Positions 44,744 to 56,705 are shown, counted from the stretch's first letter. The stretch is DNA of 64,000 bases from Pyricularia pennisetigena (GCF_004337985.1 NC_043742.1:7729136-7793135); one strand, 5' to 3'. The notes: generated by a model not told the origin, from the letters alone. Made by a program: numbers and translations.

Positions 44744-46692
44744 TTACCTCAGCGAAGGCAGCCCAAGCCCGCCCACCTTCCCTCCATCGGCCCTGTCCCA
44801 CTCCTTCCTCAGATCCTCCCTCCACGTCGCCATGGGCGCCCAGCCGAACCTCGCCTCGCAGACCTCCATGAGCTGTAGTATTTTATCCCTCTTCTTCTGC
44901 TCCTGCACGCACAGCCCCGCGCCGTACAGACACTGCGCGGAAAAGATCTGGCAGCCCGGCTCGGTCATCTCCATGGCGACGCCGCAGATGATGTCGACCG
45001 CGTCCGACAGCACCCGCTGCACCTTGGAGTACCCCTCGAAGCCGGGCGGCATGGGCGCGTGCAGCGTGAGCAGGATCTGCGCAAACGCAAACGCCTGCAC
45101 CGCGACGCCGAAGCGGGGCGGGTGGACCCAGAGCGGCGCGAAGACGGCGTCGCGCCCGCCGCCCGTCGCGGTCGGCAGCGGCCGGAAGTGCTCGCCCCAG
45201 CAGGCGCGGAGCGCGTCCATCTCCGCGGCCAGCGCCTCCACCTCCTTCCGTCTGCAGGGGTCCGCCGGCGCGGCGCAGCAGTTGACCGCCTGCGCGAGCA
45301 GGAACACGGTCCTCCGCGCCAGCTGGTCCTGGTCCAGCTCGGACATGGCCAGCCTCGGCTTCCAGATGGTGAGGCAGCGCCGCCGCTCGCGGAACGCGGC
45401 CCAGATGTCCTGGCGCAGCCACGACCACCACACGGCCTGGCGGAGCCCGCCGCACTCGCCGTCCGTGTTCTGCGACCTTTGGATCCAAAAGACGCCCTTG
45501 AGGTGACGCTGCCAGTTGCCGCGGCCGTCGGCCTCGTCCAGCATCTCGTACGAAGATATGGCCAGCACCGTCACCAGCAGCTCCTCCGAGTGCGTGTAGC
45601 TCCTGTAGGCCAGCGCCTCCTGCACGTAGTGCAGCGTCTCGTAGTAGTACTCCACCGCCGCGCCAGCCTCGCCGTCATCAGCCGGCGGGGAGGATGCAGC
45701 GGTTGCCGACGTCGAGAGGTGCTTTGCGGCAAGCGCCAGTATGCTCTTCATCACGCCCGTGTTGCGCAGCGCTAACCTGACGGCCCGGGACGAGAACGGC
45801 GCCGCCGGGTCCAGCAGGTCCAGCCAGCCCGCCATCCGGTCGGTGAAGTGGCGAAAGAGTAACGCCTCGCGGCCCGAGAGCATAAAGTCCCGGTCCAGCT
45901 GCCAAGCCCTGCGCTCTGGGTCCCCGGGCTCCGTGTAGAATGTGGGTTCTGCCGCGGCACAGGCGGGCGGCGTCTGCGGGGCCGGGCTGGGAGCTAGCGA
46001 GAAGCTGCGGTCGGACCTGGCCGCGTCCGTCGCGACGAGAGACAGCCAGCGCGCCAAGGCCAGGTCCGAGGTCCACGGCTCCGAAGACACCGTCTCGGGC
46101 GAGTACCCTTTCAGGGTTTCCATGTAGGCGTCACCGATACTCATTCCGAGATTCTGCGTCCGACCTGTAGAGAAAAACCCTGGTCGGCCGCTTCCTGGAG
46201 ATGAAAGGCCGAGATCTGTATGCGTTGATTCGGCTCGTTGATGTCTGGGACCAGGGGATAGATGGGCTCTCAGTGCATCCTCAATGGGCGACAATGCCTC
46301 ATGACGATCTGATGGTGTGGGTGTCTTTGACTCCCTGTTGACGGGTGTGGCTGTGGCACGGGTGCCCGGTGCATCCGGAGGAAAGACGCAGTCTCTCGCT
46401 GCGGTGGTGCATGGCCCACAGACAGGCACCCTCTCGTCGCACTTTTTGTGTCTCTTTCGGCAGGTCAGGCTGTAGTTAGTCAGCCAGTGTAAGCTGCGTG
46501 TTTGGGGCTGCTGGAAACTTTCTGCGTAGCCAGGCACTGCTGCCGCAAACACATACTGCCGCGCCAGGCGCCTGCTCCCACATACCAGCCGGTTTTTGTC
46601 CTCAAGCCACGGCCTCTAGGTTTTCGGATCCTCTTCTTTTTCGCCGGTACCGACTGTATCATTTGTTGTTTTCCATCATCTGTGTGCTCCAT
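44744..46692 (-). CDS. Zn2Cys6 transcription factor (Fungal_trans_2 type)
   Basis: Exons 46692-46586 and 46469-44744 join to 610 aa. The 116-bp intron (GTATGT, CTAAC, CAG) lies inside the zinc cluster and restores its first Cys (TG|C), giving GCLTCRKRHKKCDE, VCGPC and DCVF: all six Cys are present. Upstream is a basic stretch (KKKRIRKPRGRGLRTK) typical of these proteins. A Ser/Pro-rich linker follows, then the helical middle-homology domain (GREALLFRHFTDRMAGWLDL, LLVTVLAISSYEMLDEADG, RRRCLTIWKPR) of the Fungal_trans_2 group. An in-frame Met at 46719 would extend it by 9 residues. Its place between catabolic enzymes and two transporters suggests it is the pathway regulator. Confidence 0.92.
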
Positions 46693-46724
46693 ATCTGCAT
46701 ACTGGCGAAACTCAATCAAGCGGG

Positions 46725-46770
46725 TTGTGTGTTTGTGTGTGTGTGTATGTGTGTGTGTGTATGTGTGTGT
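46725..46770 (+). repeat. GT microsatellite
   Basis: A (GT)n tract with TATGT interruptions, just upstream of the regulator gene's start codon region (CA-rich on the coding strand, in the probable 5' UTR). Length is likely variable. Confidence 0.85.
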
Positions 46771-47864
46771 AAGCTCTCAAGGCGGTTTGCTCCGGGTTCG
46801 GGGTTTGAAAGCTTCTCGCCATTAAGCGAGGTAAGGGTGGGAGGCAAGCAGGGGCAGTAATGAATTGTCGCGGGCCGAATATATCGCATATTGGCAGTGC
46901 GAGTCGGTGTGCGGTGCAGGGAAGACCGAGGGTGGGATGGAACCTCGAGACGATACGTAGTGTACCTGTTTTTCTGCGTTGCTTCAACCCTGGCAAGCCC
47001 GGCTTGCCTCGTCACAAAAAGGAAAAAGCTCGGTAAATTCATTCCCGAATCCAACCCCCCCTCCCCCGGCAGGGGGGTTCCGCGAGACGAGACCCATCCC
47101 TAACAAGGGCAACGAACAGGCAAGAACGGGAAACCCCGCGAGGCCTGCCGATTGAGATTAGTTCCTTGGTGTTTGGTTTGATTTCATCGGCCCCTGCCTG
47201 TACTGTCGTGATGGTTTCTCGGATGGCGACACGGGGTTGCGTTTGCTGTTGTGTTCAACCGTCTTTGCTGTTTGCCGCTTGTTGATTGGTTTTTTTTTAT
47301 TTATTTAATTTTATTTGTTTAACTTTTTTAGTCTTTTGCAACACATGAGATTCTTTCTCTCTTTTTCCCGTTTTGGCAAAATCTTGGGCTTCAACATCCC
47401 TGATTTCCGAGGGGAATCCATCAGCTGTTGTATCTATGACAAATTTTGTCCGATCGCATCTGGAAAATTAGATGATGGCTTCTGAAGGGGTTTGGCTTTC
47501 GTTGTTCTTTCAATCCTGAAAGCCAAGATTTGACGGTGCACCACCCCATACGCTCCGGCCTTTGCAGTGACAATTTTGTGGTGTGGACTGTGGGCATCAT
47601 CACATCGGCTGCTGACTGAAGAGTACAAGTGCATTCCTTGGTCTTCCGGTGCGACAAACTACTGCAGATTTCGCAGAGTAACCAAATCTTAAATGGAATT
47701 GTTTACTTTGACTAACTACAAACAGAAAGGCGATGGAATGGACAAACTATAACCTGAGAAATGGGCTATACATATAACATGACATGAGCAATCTATATCT
47801 ATATTGAACACCCCGAAAAAAAAAAAAAAAAAAAGAAAAGCACCTCCCAAACCTGCCCCAACGC
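46771..47864. other. Intergenic region upstream of the regulator
   Basis: About 1.1 kb between the leftward regulator gene and the 3' end of the next MFS gene. It holds AT-rich runs (47290-47330) and an A-run of 18 bases near 47816-47834. No gene is seen. Confidence 0.55.
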
Positions 47865-49385
47865 CTATATTTTTACCCCCCAATCAAGCCCAGCCAGTCT
47901 CCATCTCGCAAAAGTGATAAAAGCCAAACACATCACCATCGACACGGCCGCCCAGATGCTCGCCCCCACAAAGCTCCCACCCATGGCGCCCTGCAGCGCA
48001 CCTCCGATCGGCGGGCCCGTCAGCGCCGCGAACCCAATGATGCTAAACGCCATACCCAGCCTCGTGCCGACCATGTCGAGCCGCGGGGTGATGCTGGCGA
48101 TGACGGTCGGCATGAGGCAGTGGAAGGCGCCGTTGGATATGCCGTAGGCCGCCGCGAACGCGTAGTATCCCGGCTCCGACCGCACCGCCAGCCAGGTGAA
48201 GGCCACGATGGCGAAGACGGCCGTCACGGGCACCGCGATGTTGATGGCGCCGTACCGGGTCGCGACGAAGGGGATGATGATGCGGGGCAGTAGGCCGGCT
48301 GCGTTGACCACGATGACGGTGATGGCGGCGGTCGAGTAAGGGAGTCCAAGGGCTTGTGTTCCATAGGATGCGATCTAGATTTTTTTTTTTTTTTTTTTTT
48401 GGTTGATGTTAGTGTCTGGAGTGACCTGATCGACCCGAGGAATGGCCGAGTGACGGCTTACATAGTACATGGTATAATACGTCCCCCACATGACGAAAAA
48501 CAGCCCAGTCACGATCCCGACGTAGACCGGGTCCTTGAAGGCATCAAAGTCTATCAACGGCCCGCTCTTGCGCGGCGGCAGCCTAGGCCGCATGAACAGC
48601 ACCGCGATGCCGAGACACACCAGGTTGACAAAAGCCACCACCCTGACCGTCCACGCGAACCCCACAGCCGGGAGCAGCTGGCGCACGATGAGCGGATACA
48701 GCAGACCGCCCACCGCGTTCCCCGACGTGGCCAGCCCGACCGCCACGGCGCGGCGCTTGACGAAATACGTCGAGATGAGGCCCATGCTCGGCGTGAAGAC
48801 GATGCCGCTCCCGACGCCGACCAGCAGGCCCTGCGTGAGCATCAGCTGCCAGAACCGCGTCGACGAGCTGACCAGGAACAGGCCCAGCAGCTGCACGACG
48901 GCGCCCACAATCACCGTGGGGCGGAAGAAGCCCGCGTCCAGCAGGCGGCCCGAGAAGGCCCCGACGAAGAACGTCAGCCAGACCTGCACGGCGCCGATCC
49001 ACGACACTACCGACGGCGACAGCGGCGCCAGCGCGTCCGTGTAGTAGGTCTGGAAGGCGCCAAAGGCGTTGACCTGGCCCCACGTCACAAAGATGACGAG
49101 CCATGCGCAGGCGACCTGCGACCAGGCCCGGAGGCCGCCGTCTGGTGGGGGAGGCGGCTCCGGGAGCGAGCGGGTCGTCAGGTGCGACGCCGCCCGGGAC
49201 AGGACGTTGGATAGTGACTTGTGCAGCTCGTTGGGCTTTTTGGGGCCCGTAGCTGCCTTCTCCAGGTCGCGTAACTCGGGCGAGGCCGGTGAGATGACGT
49301 CCGATTTTGTGGATTGCATCGAAGTACGCCGGTCTGAGGCCGGTGGGGGAATCGGCCCCGTGGCTTCGGGTGGGTGATTGTCCAT
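47865..49385 (-). CDS. MFS monocarboxylate-type transporter
   Basis: Exons 49385-48462 and 48374-47865 join to 477 aa across an 87-bp intron containing a long A/T homopolymer just before its acceptor. A Ser/Pro-rich cytosolic N-terminus of about 85 residues precedes the MCT signature PPPPPDGGLRAWSQVACAW. Then come GQVNAFGAFQTYY, SPSVVSWIGAVQVWL and about 12 membrane helices; GLISTYFVKRRAVAVGLATS is the conserved loop of fungal MCH/MCT-like carriers. Such proteins move monocarboxylates, riboflavin or unknown small molecules (family knowledge). The start at 49385 is preferred over upstream in-frame Met 49475, which adds a Cys/Thr-rich unlikely leader. It lies co-directional with, and upstream of, the Zn2Cys6 gene. 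Confidence 0.92.
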
Positions 49386-50581
49386 TGCACGGGTGATGGT
49401 CAACTGGGGATTTGTAGGTGACTGGTCTCGGTAGTAGGTGCAAATCGTGGTCCTTTGCCTCCGGCAAGCATTCAATGCAAGTCTGGCGGTGACTGTGGTC
49501 TGGTGACTTGTTTAATTAGCTCCGTAAGTGGACAAGAGCCGAGCCTAGCGCACAACGCATTGCAGAAAGTTCCAAAACTAAATGATCCAGAACAAGATCC
49601 CCGGTACAGGTTTGACCAGAAAAGATCAAAATTTCAGTCACAGAAACCAAATCGCCTTGGACGACTCGACAAATGCTGATGTCGTCTAAATTTCTTGTCA
49701 AAACGTCACCTGTATCTTCTGCATCCACCTCCTCCCCACTCCGGCTCTCGGCGACAGGACCGGGCGGGGAGCCGATGCCTAATCAATGCCAACTGATCCA
49801 CTGCTGATATCCGTTGGAGAAAAGGTTGACGCTACCGGGAATACGAGCTTGGTGCCGGGAATACGTGAAGGTCGCGTATCTAATCTCGATTGCAGACCTG
49901 TATAGGCACAAGAAGACTAATGATTGGCCAACGATTTGGTCTATGACGGGATGAGTTTTCGAGGATGGTGTTCTTTCCCATGTTTCTGCTTAAACTTCAT
50001 CATGGCATTGGACGAAATGTACTTGTGAGGTGTTTCTACAGTAACTATTTTAAACAGATATTGGTTGTTGACGATCCATAACGCCTGCTCATCCTGTCTC
50101 CATCCGCGAATCAAGGAATGTATTGACAAGCCTCGATTTTGCCAGTTAAAGTAGAAGGAGTACAACCAGCCAACATCTCAAATTAAAAATATTGGCTGAC
50201 AAAAGGCGAGAAAAAGTACAATCAGGTGATATCCTGAGATTGGGGTAGTCCAAACAGAGGCGAGGTAAGTTCGAATAAAAGGTTGACATATAATAAACGA
50301 AATAAACAAAGACCATGATCGCATCTGCCAAAGACGCCTTGGTGCGTGGAAAGAAGGAGTCGAGAGTCAAAGAAAGCCACATGGACGACTTGTAAAACAA
50401 AAGAATTGATCATATGAAAACAAAACAAAAAAAAACATTCGATCAAGAAGCAATGCAGAATGAAATGAACCCGTGGAATGAAGGGTTAGATGAGGGACAG
50501 GATGATGTCTAGAGATTTTAAGCACGAGAAGATGAACAGCTCGAGCACGACAGCAGTGTCATCGCACGGCTCCGTCTGCTC
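49386..50581. other. AT-rich intergenic region
   Basis: About 1.2 kb, mostly AT-rich after 49900. Short frames only; no gene, RNA or repeat recognised. Confidence 0.5.
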
Positions 50582-50970
50582 TCAGTTGTTGATGTTCTCC
50601 TCCATGATGGGGGGACTCGAAGTTCGGGGCCTCTTTCTTCCCGAGGATCCAGTGACTCCGGAATTTGGCGGGATAAGTTTCGACTGTTGAGTCAACCTGT
50701 GCGACAGAACGCTACGACCGAGTTCGTGAACCTCGGCTGTCATCTTGGTGGCCTGGCTAGTGATTAAAGACTTAATTTCGTTACCCACCCTGCTTTGGTG
50801 GTTTCTCATGCCCGTGTGATGTGACAAGAGCCTTTTCATTATGCGATCCTCGTGTACCGAGAACGCACCTTGAAGTTTGTTGCCAAACTCCTCGGCAATT
50901 TTTTGGGAGATGTGACTCTGACTGTTAACTGAGGCATCAGTGGCAGCGACCTGGATAGTAGCTAGGCTGC
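50582..50970 (-). other. Coding-like frame continuing the Ser-rich gene
   Basis: Directly after the TAG that ends the Ser-rich gene, another minus-strand frame stays open for about 125 codons. It reads SLATIQVAATDASVNSQSHI, then KIAEEFGNKLQGAFSVHEDR, HELGRSVLSHRLTQQ and ends in a basic/Ser-rich tail (GRKRPRTSSPPIMEEN). Helical character and composition continue those of the preceding frame. A one- or two-base frame error, a real frameshift or an unrecognised intron could join the two. I found no in-frame splice pair. Confidence 0.4.
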
Positions 50971-51782
50971 ACGCTCAAAGTCCCTGATGATCTGACTCAA
51001 CAGTTGCTCGACGACGGCGTTGGACGTGCGGCCCAACCCTTTGTAACGTGCAACGTCGCTTTCGGCTACGCCGATGGCCCTGACTATAATGTTCTTTGCC
51101 GCATCTGACGGCTGGATCTGGCGGGCAGGCACGGCTGTAGAGTTGGACTGAATTGTGTCGGAAGTATGATCGTTTGTACGCACGTCCGAATGCTCAAGGC
51201 TAGCCGGGTGGGATAGCTGGGGGCTATGCAGAGAGAGCCTGGGAAGACGGGAATTGCCCTGCTCGGATGATTGGGCGGTTGCGACGTTGTTCCTTGGGGC
51301 TCTGGACTGGCTCATCAAAGGACCCGTGACTTTCGGACTTGTGCTAGAAGGGTCACGAGGCTTTGCTGCAGCAGAGCTCCTGGGAATTTGTGACTTTGGA
51401 GTCAGATTGGTTTGGCTTTGCAGAGGCGCTTGCGACGATGAACAATTCGGTGACTGGTTGTGGGCCCTGAACCGTGGCCCATGCTGTGACGATGACCGAA
51501 TGGATTCATGAGGCGATTGAATTCTCGAGCCAGCAGGAGATTCTGTTTCATTTTCGTCTTTTGTTAGTGGTAAAGAGCTTGTCGAAGGAATCTGGTTGGT
51601 TTGGGCAGTTCACCGGTGAGAGCTCCCATGCCTGTTCTCTTCGGTTGATTCTCGTGCTTTCGCAGACGATCATCAATCGAGCGTCGAGGAGATGTGAACA
51701 AGGGGGCATTGTTCACGTTCTCAAGCGACGTAGGCAGCGCAGGCCTCGGTGGCTTGTTGATCTGAGCCTCAGTGGCTCGCAT
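50962..51782 (-). CDS. Ser/Gln-rich disordered hypothetical protein
   Basis: Exons 51782-51614 and 51542-50962 join to 249 aa. The 71-bp intron has GTGAAC, a CTAAC branch site and CAG. The N-terminal two thirds are rich in Ser, Pro, Gln and Arg (SPHESIRSSSQHGPRFRAHN) and look disordered. The C-terminal ~60 residues (AKNIIVRAIGVAESDVARYK, AVVEQLLSQIIRDFERAA) look helical. No domain is recognised and there is no signal peptide. An extra upstream exon is possible, because an acceptor-like CAG and open frame precede the ATG. It lies in AT-rich, gene-poor DNA and may be lineage-specific. Confidence 0.45.
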
Positions 51783-52854
51783 ATCGGAGGCCGACGACTT
51801 TTGACTTGGGCAGCGAATCTCTGTGCGATACAGGTGATAATATCAGATGGAATTCTTCATGATAGAAGTTCTTTTCCTGAACTTTGAAGAAGAGGTAGGC
51901 AGGATGAGTTTAGAAAAAAAAAAGAAAAAAAAAACGAAATAGGCAGAATAGAGGTTAGAGGGGATGAATTCCAATATCAAGATTTGTTTGTTTATGGAAG
52001 TCAACGAGGATAATACAGGACGTCAAATAAGACTAGGGAAAGATTATCACAATCTGTTTGATTGTATCCGTTGATTAAGGTGATTCTAGAAGTGAAGTAT
52101 AACTGGGGAGGCAGCGTCGAGATCAAAGATCTGTTATGTTGCAGCAGTTAAAAGTTTGTTCAAAGAAATGAGAGCTATGACTGAATATGGCAGCACCAAA
52201 TAGAAAAATGCTGCAGCAGAAATGAGGAAATCAATATTTCTGGTGCATGGATGCCTGAGGTCTTTTGACTTTATCTCCTTGGGAAGCTGGTGCCAGTGTC
52301 AAACTGTTGACGCATTGGGAAGGCACTCGAGAGGCAGAACCGGCAGAGAAGCCCCTCTGACGTGAACCCAGACCAAATTATGTAATCGAGTCGTCAGCCT
52401 CATTTTGATCAGAGTTGCGTATACCTCCGGTGTATATATGATTCGGTTTGGGTCCAGGTCACTCACTTGATGTGCCTGATCATATGTTCAACAGTTCAAG
52501 CTTCCAGTTCACCTTTCACCTGGATTCCCCAGAATGGTTTGAAACCCTTAAACGTGGTCAAGGCACTACAAGTTCTGTCTTTGGTCCTTGAAATATAAGT
52601 ATCACTTCTACTGAGTGCAATGTGCCTAGGTTGACTGGGGTTCACCTGGCCGGAGCATATATGAAAACAGATCTCACTGGATAACAAAACGAGTGAATAA
52701 ATTAGAAGCTACGAACTTATCAACTAAAAAAAGATAATATGAACTAGAGTAAGAAGCTGCAGACTCCATTACCAAATAACCTTCTCCTCACCTCCATCTA
52801 TCTGGCCTGCAAAGCCATCCTATTTCCAACATCAAGCAGCCCCAACGAATTCAA
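51783..52854. other. AT-rich intergenic region
   Basis: About 1.1 kb, AT-rich, with an A-run near 51913-51933. No supported gene. Confidence 0.5.
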
Positions 52855-53671
52855 CTATGGACTGATCTCCACCCCTTCAGGCAAGCCTCGCTTTCGCAGC
52901 GGCAGCATAGTCGTCCTGGGTTTCCGAGAGTTGCGACCGGGGAAAAAAAAACCGCCATGCTTATTGCGCACAAAAGATAGTTCACCCTGTGTAGCAGCGT
53001 CACTGGTTGAAGAGGCCAGGACTGGCCCATAACCTGATAGTGGATCTAAGAGATGGGAAGACGACCGCGCCCTAGTAATTCTAGGACCGGCCTCGAGGTC
53101 ACCCCCTGATTGCCCTGCGCGCATAAATTCACCTTTGCCAGTCTTGCGGACCTTGGCGTTGTGCAGTTCGACCTTTGACGCCTCGTCGAGACAATCCAAA
53201 TCCGTGCAGGAACCCTGGTAGGTTCTGAGCAATTTGCCGAAATATGGCCAATATGGTGGCCCGTGATTGGTTCTTACGATCTGAGCCGTACCTCCCTTTA
53301 TCGTCTCAAGCCTTTCTGTTAAGGTTACAAGTTCCTTATTATCTGGTTCTATGTTCTTGAGTGACTCGAGTTTCTTCTCGATATCTGCCAACATGGTCCT
53401 GTAAATTTCTTTGGAACTGTCGCACTGGAGGTGTCGGGTTGGTCGTAAGCAACAAAACACAAAAGCTCATCCGGCCCAAAATTTTCCTTGCTGGTGGTCA
53501 ACTTACCTGAGATTTGCCCAAGTTGTGAAGCATGTTGGTGCAGCTAACTAACAAAGCTGTGCCACTAAGAATCAAGGAGGGTTCAATGGGGACGGGATTT
53601 GGCTCCGGCGCGGGAGCAGGGACGACGGGGTGTAGCAACGAAGCCAACAAGGCAAATGAAAGAAGACGCAT
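52855..53671 (-). CDS. Secreted hypothetical protein
   Basis: Exons 53671-53507 and 53424-52855 join to 244 aa across an 82-bp intron (GTAAGT...CAG, phase 0). The N-terminus is a clear signal peptide (MRLLSFALLASLLHPVVPAP) followed by a Pro-rich start (APEPNPVPIEPS). The middle has a charged helix (IEKKLESLKNIEPDNKEL) and GGTAQIVRTNHGPPYWPYFG; the C-terminal third is basic and Ser-rich. Cys appear in VSCTNM, CDSS and SCTDLDC. I know no family for it. It sits in AT-rich, gene-poor DNA, a common setting for lineage-specific secreted proteins. The start at 53671 is chosen because only it begins with the signal peptide. Confidence 0.65.
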
Positions 53672-54128
53672 TGTGAAAAGGTCGTCTACTGTATCCACGA
53701 AGGGCCTAGTACGTGGTGATGTAAAAAAAACAAAGTATGGTATCGTTTGATGAAACAAGTCTAAGAGTTTAGTCAATAGAGTATTATACTGAGCAAATAT
53801 ATTTAAGCGAGTGTAAGAGTTGGAAGTGCTCTAATTATTGAGGTTCAGAAATTTCCGTTGACGTATTTGGACGGAATATAGCAAAGTATTTGTATGCATG
53901 TGGGTTTTTGAAACAACCTGTCTGATCAGGGATAACCATGATGTATTTTGATAGATCGCCCTGCTCCCCAGCTAAATTTACTAATACGTACTTCGGGATT
54001 ACCTATTCTAATCCGAGAATAAAATTTTCTTCACCTCGCAGCCTTTAAATAAACCACCTTAATAAAAGGAGGGACAACGTCAATATAAGAAAAAAAAAAG
54101 ATAAATGCCCGTCTAGGGGTGGCTAGGA
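53672..54128. other. AT-rich intergenic region
   Basis: About 460 bp without a gene. It includes the promoter side of the secreted protein gene. Confidence 0.5.
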
Positions 54129-54518
54129 TCATGGGAAATATATCGCAGTCAGGATTCGTCCGCGGTCCAGACCGCCTCGAAATGGTTGCCTACAACAAAC
54201 AATCACCCAAACCAAAGAAAAAGAATCAATGTCTTGGAGATTGCCCGTACAACAATGCATGTACACAATATGACATATTATGCTTGCGCTTTCAAAGTCC
54301 TGTGGGTAGCTAGAAACCACTAGTCTGGGTTTTCCTGACTGCGCGGCAGTCAGAGGCAGATCTTCTGGTCCCCGCAAATCCGCCATCTGTTTCAGAAGGA
54401 TGTGTGCCAGGATTGACCATGAGAGGGCGCCCAACATAGATACCTTGACGAGATCAACAAAACCCTCGGTCATGCCGAAAGCGGGCTTTGGTTCTATCAA
54501 AATCACAGCCACGGCCAT
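54129..54518 (-). CDS. Possible small hypothetical protein
   Basis: A 129-codon frame with a good start context (GACCATGGCC) and moderate codon bias in its first ~80 codons: MAVAVILIEPKPAFGMTEGF, then a hydrophobic stretch VSMLGALSWSILAHILL that could be a membrane helix. The last 50 codons look non-coding, so a splice may be missed. No family is recognised and support is weak. Confidence 0.25.
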   Translation of the reverse strand: MAVAVILIEPKPAFGMTEGFVDLVKVSMLGALSWSILAHILLKQMADLRGPEDLPLTAAQSGKPRLVVSSYPQDFESASIICHIVYMHCCTGNLQDIDSFSLVWVIVCCRQPFRGGLDRGRILTAIYFP

Positions 54519-55509
54519 GGTCCCCGGTTAAGATATTTTGGATCGCTGCTTTGATCATTGCTGAGTTGTTCTCACAATTGAGTCCGATTCAGACACTACC
54601 AAGGAACTACTATCATTAGGGATAGTATTGCGCTTTGACAGGGTTTCGCTGGGCCTATGTCATTTTGGAGGACTGAATGTGTTCGCGTTATTTTCCCCAT
54701 CAAGCTTTTGGTGAGATTAAACGCTATACAAGCGGTTTCCTGTTCCATAATTTCTATTCCAGTTGATTTGACAGCGATTCTCTTATGCCTTTCGGCTTTC
54801 GCTCACCACCGAGAGGAGAAGTAATCCTTGAGTCAGGGTCTTCCATAAAACTTGTAAATATCCAATGCCAAATGAGCCAACCGAAACCAGTGTGACCTTA
54901 AGGATAGCGATGGGCTTCAGAAAGCAGCGCACACTGGGCAAAAAAAAAAAAGGAAAAAAAAGAAAAAGAAATCACTTCAAATAAAGTGAAAGCTAACGCG
55001 ATGTTGTATAAAATAATTGGCTAAATGTATAAGCATAATTTAAAAAGCAGGTCTTGATTCGACTGAGGTTCGGGTACTTGTTAGCCAGAGGCGATGAGTA
55101 TGAGAGTTATTTTCCTGGGGAGTGAAACGAACTACAGTGTGAGAATGGCTTGCTTTAAATTACTGGCCGATCGAATAATGCTTGTTGACTCAAAATAGCT
55201 CCTGCCATGTACAAATAGGTTCACTGGTCATACATTCTCACGTGATCTAACCGTTACTGAGCGACCCACGGCGATTGTTGCGATGATGTAATCCCGGGAC
55301 TCCAGTCCAGCTCACACTACAACCTTCCAAACGACCCCTCACGAGACACCGGACCTCGCGCTAACCCAATGACGGCGGCACAGCCCAAACCACACGAGGT
55401 TTTACCTCTAGATAAGGCTATACCAGGCTTCTCTTTTGCAATGGTTCACTGAAGCCTGCTGGAACCACCCAGAAAAAGAAAAAAAAGAAATGTGAGCGAC
55501 GAGCTTCGA
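54519..55509. other. AT-rich intergenic region
   Basis: About 1 kb, AT-rich up to 55250, with an A/G-rich tract at 54941-54972. GC content rises before the ankyrin gene. No gene is seen. Confidence 0.5.
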
Positions 55510-56705
55510 ATGATGAACCGTAAAAATCCTCAAGCACCAAGGCTAACGTCGTCTCTTAGGATCGACCCTCATCTCCGCATCCGCCGAGCCATCCGCGCCG
55601 ACGACGCCCTCCTGGTCCGCCGCATCCTCCGCTCGCACCCAAACCTCCTCCACAACCCAGACCTGACTGGCCCTCGGGAAGAAGCCGGCAACTCGAACCT
55701 GCACCTGGCGGCCAAGCTGGGCCACGTCGAGATCGTGCGCCTGCTGCTTTCGCTCGGCCATGAGGCCCCCGCCGTCGGACCGGCCCTCAACGAACAGCAC
55801 CAGACCGCGTTGATGTTGGCTGCGGCGGCGGGCCACACGGAGGTCGTGCACGCTATCGTCGAGGCCGACCCGTCCGTGATCCGCCGTCGCGACAGCCGCG
55901 GGCGCGACGCCGTCATGGAGGCCGCCCTGGGTGGTCACGATACCTGTCTGCAGATCCTGCTGACGTACGTCCCCGGTGGGGCGTACGAAGCGGTTCGTCA
56001 GGCTGACCTCGAGGGCAATACTGCGCTGCATTACGCCAGCAGTAAGGGGAACATGTTAGTCCTTCGGACGCTGCTTGCGGCCGGGGCTGATGCCGAGAGG
56101 AGAAACGTCTGGTTGTGGACGGCAGTCGAGTATAGCCAGAGCGTGCAGTCCGAGGTGTATCTGAAGAATCTGATTGCCGACATGGAGAAGAGGCGTGCTT
56201 CCAAAAGGGAGGCTGTGAGGGATGAGAGGGTGGGCGTCAGCGGGTGAGGCATATCGGCGGTTGCCGATGCAATACTTGCTGCTCTTGATGCAGCGCGCAC
56301 CTAAGCGTATGCGATAATCGCAGCGTTAACATCGACCTCGAACGATCACCAGTCGATACCAGTACTGGCCGTCCAAGCAATAGCTTCCTCCAGCAGGACC
56401 CAAGAGCCGATGGTGGACGCTTGGAGTCGAGAAAGACTATCAATTTTACGCCCGCTTCCTACTCAAATATCGAGTTTGAACTAGAGAATGCGATGTCGCT
56501 CAAACAGTTTGTTTGGAAATCAGTTCATGCAGGGCTCAATTCAATCCGCAAACGACGGTCGAATAATCAGAGCGACGAGGCCGATGATATTCCTACAGCT
56601 ATGATCAAGTCGTGCCGACTGTCGGGTTCATATGCCACCCACGGCAAATATCTGCCTGGATGTGCACGAGGCCATCTAGAGCAGTCCAAGACAATAACAG
56701 AGTGA
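55510..56705 (+). CDS. Ankyrin-repeat protein
   Basis: Exons 55510-56243 and 56324-56705 join to 371 aa; the 80-bp intron starts at GTGAGG and ends at CAG. Without it the frame would end at TGA 56245. Four to five ankyrin repeats are visible: DPHLRIRRAIRADDALLVRR, NLHLAAKLGHVEIVRLLLSL, TALMLAAAAGHTEVVHAIVE, DAVMEAALGGHDTCLQILLT and TALHYASSKGNMLVLRTLLA. The second exon encodes a polar, Ser-rich tail with NIEFELENAMSLKQFVWKS. A conserved soluble fungal ankyrin protein of unknown partner. The ATG at 55490 is followed at once by TGA, so the start is placed at 55510; an upstream exon cannot be excluded. Confidence 0.83.
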
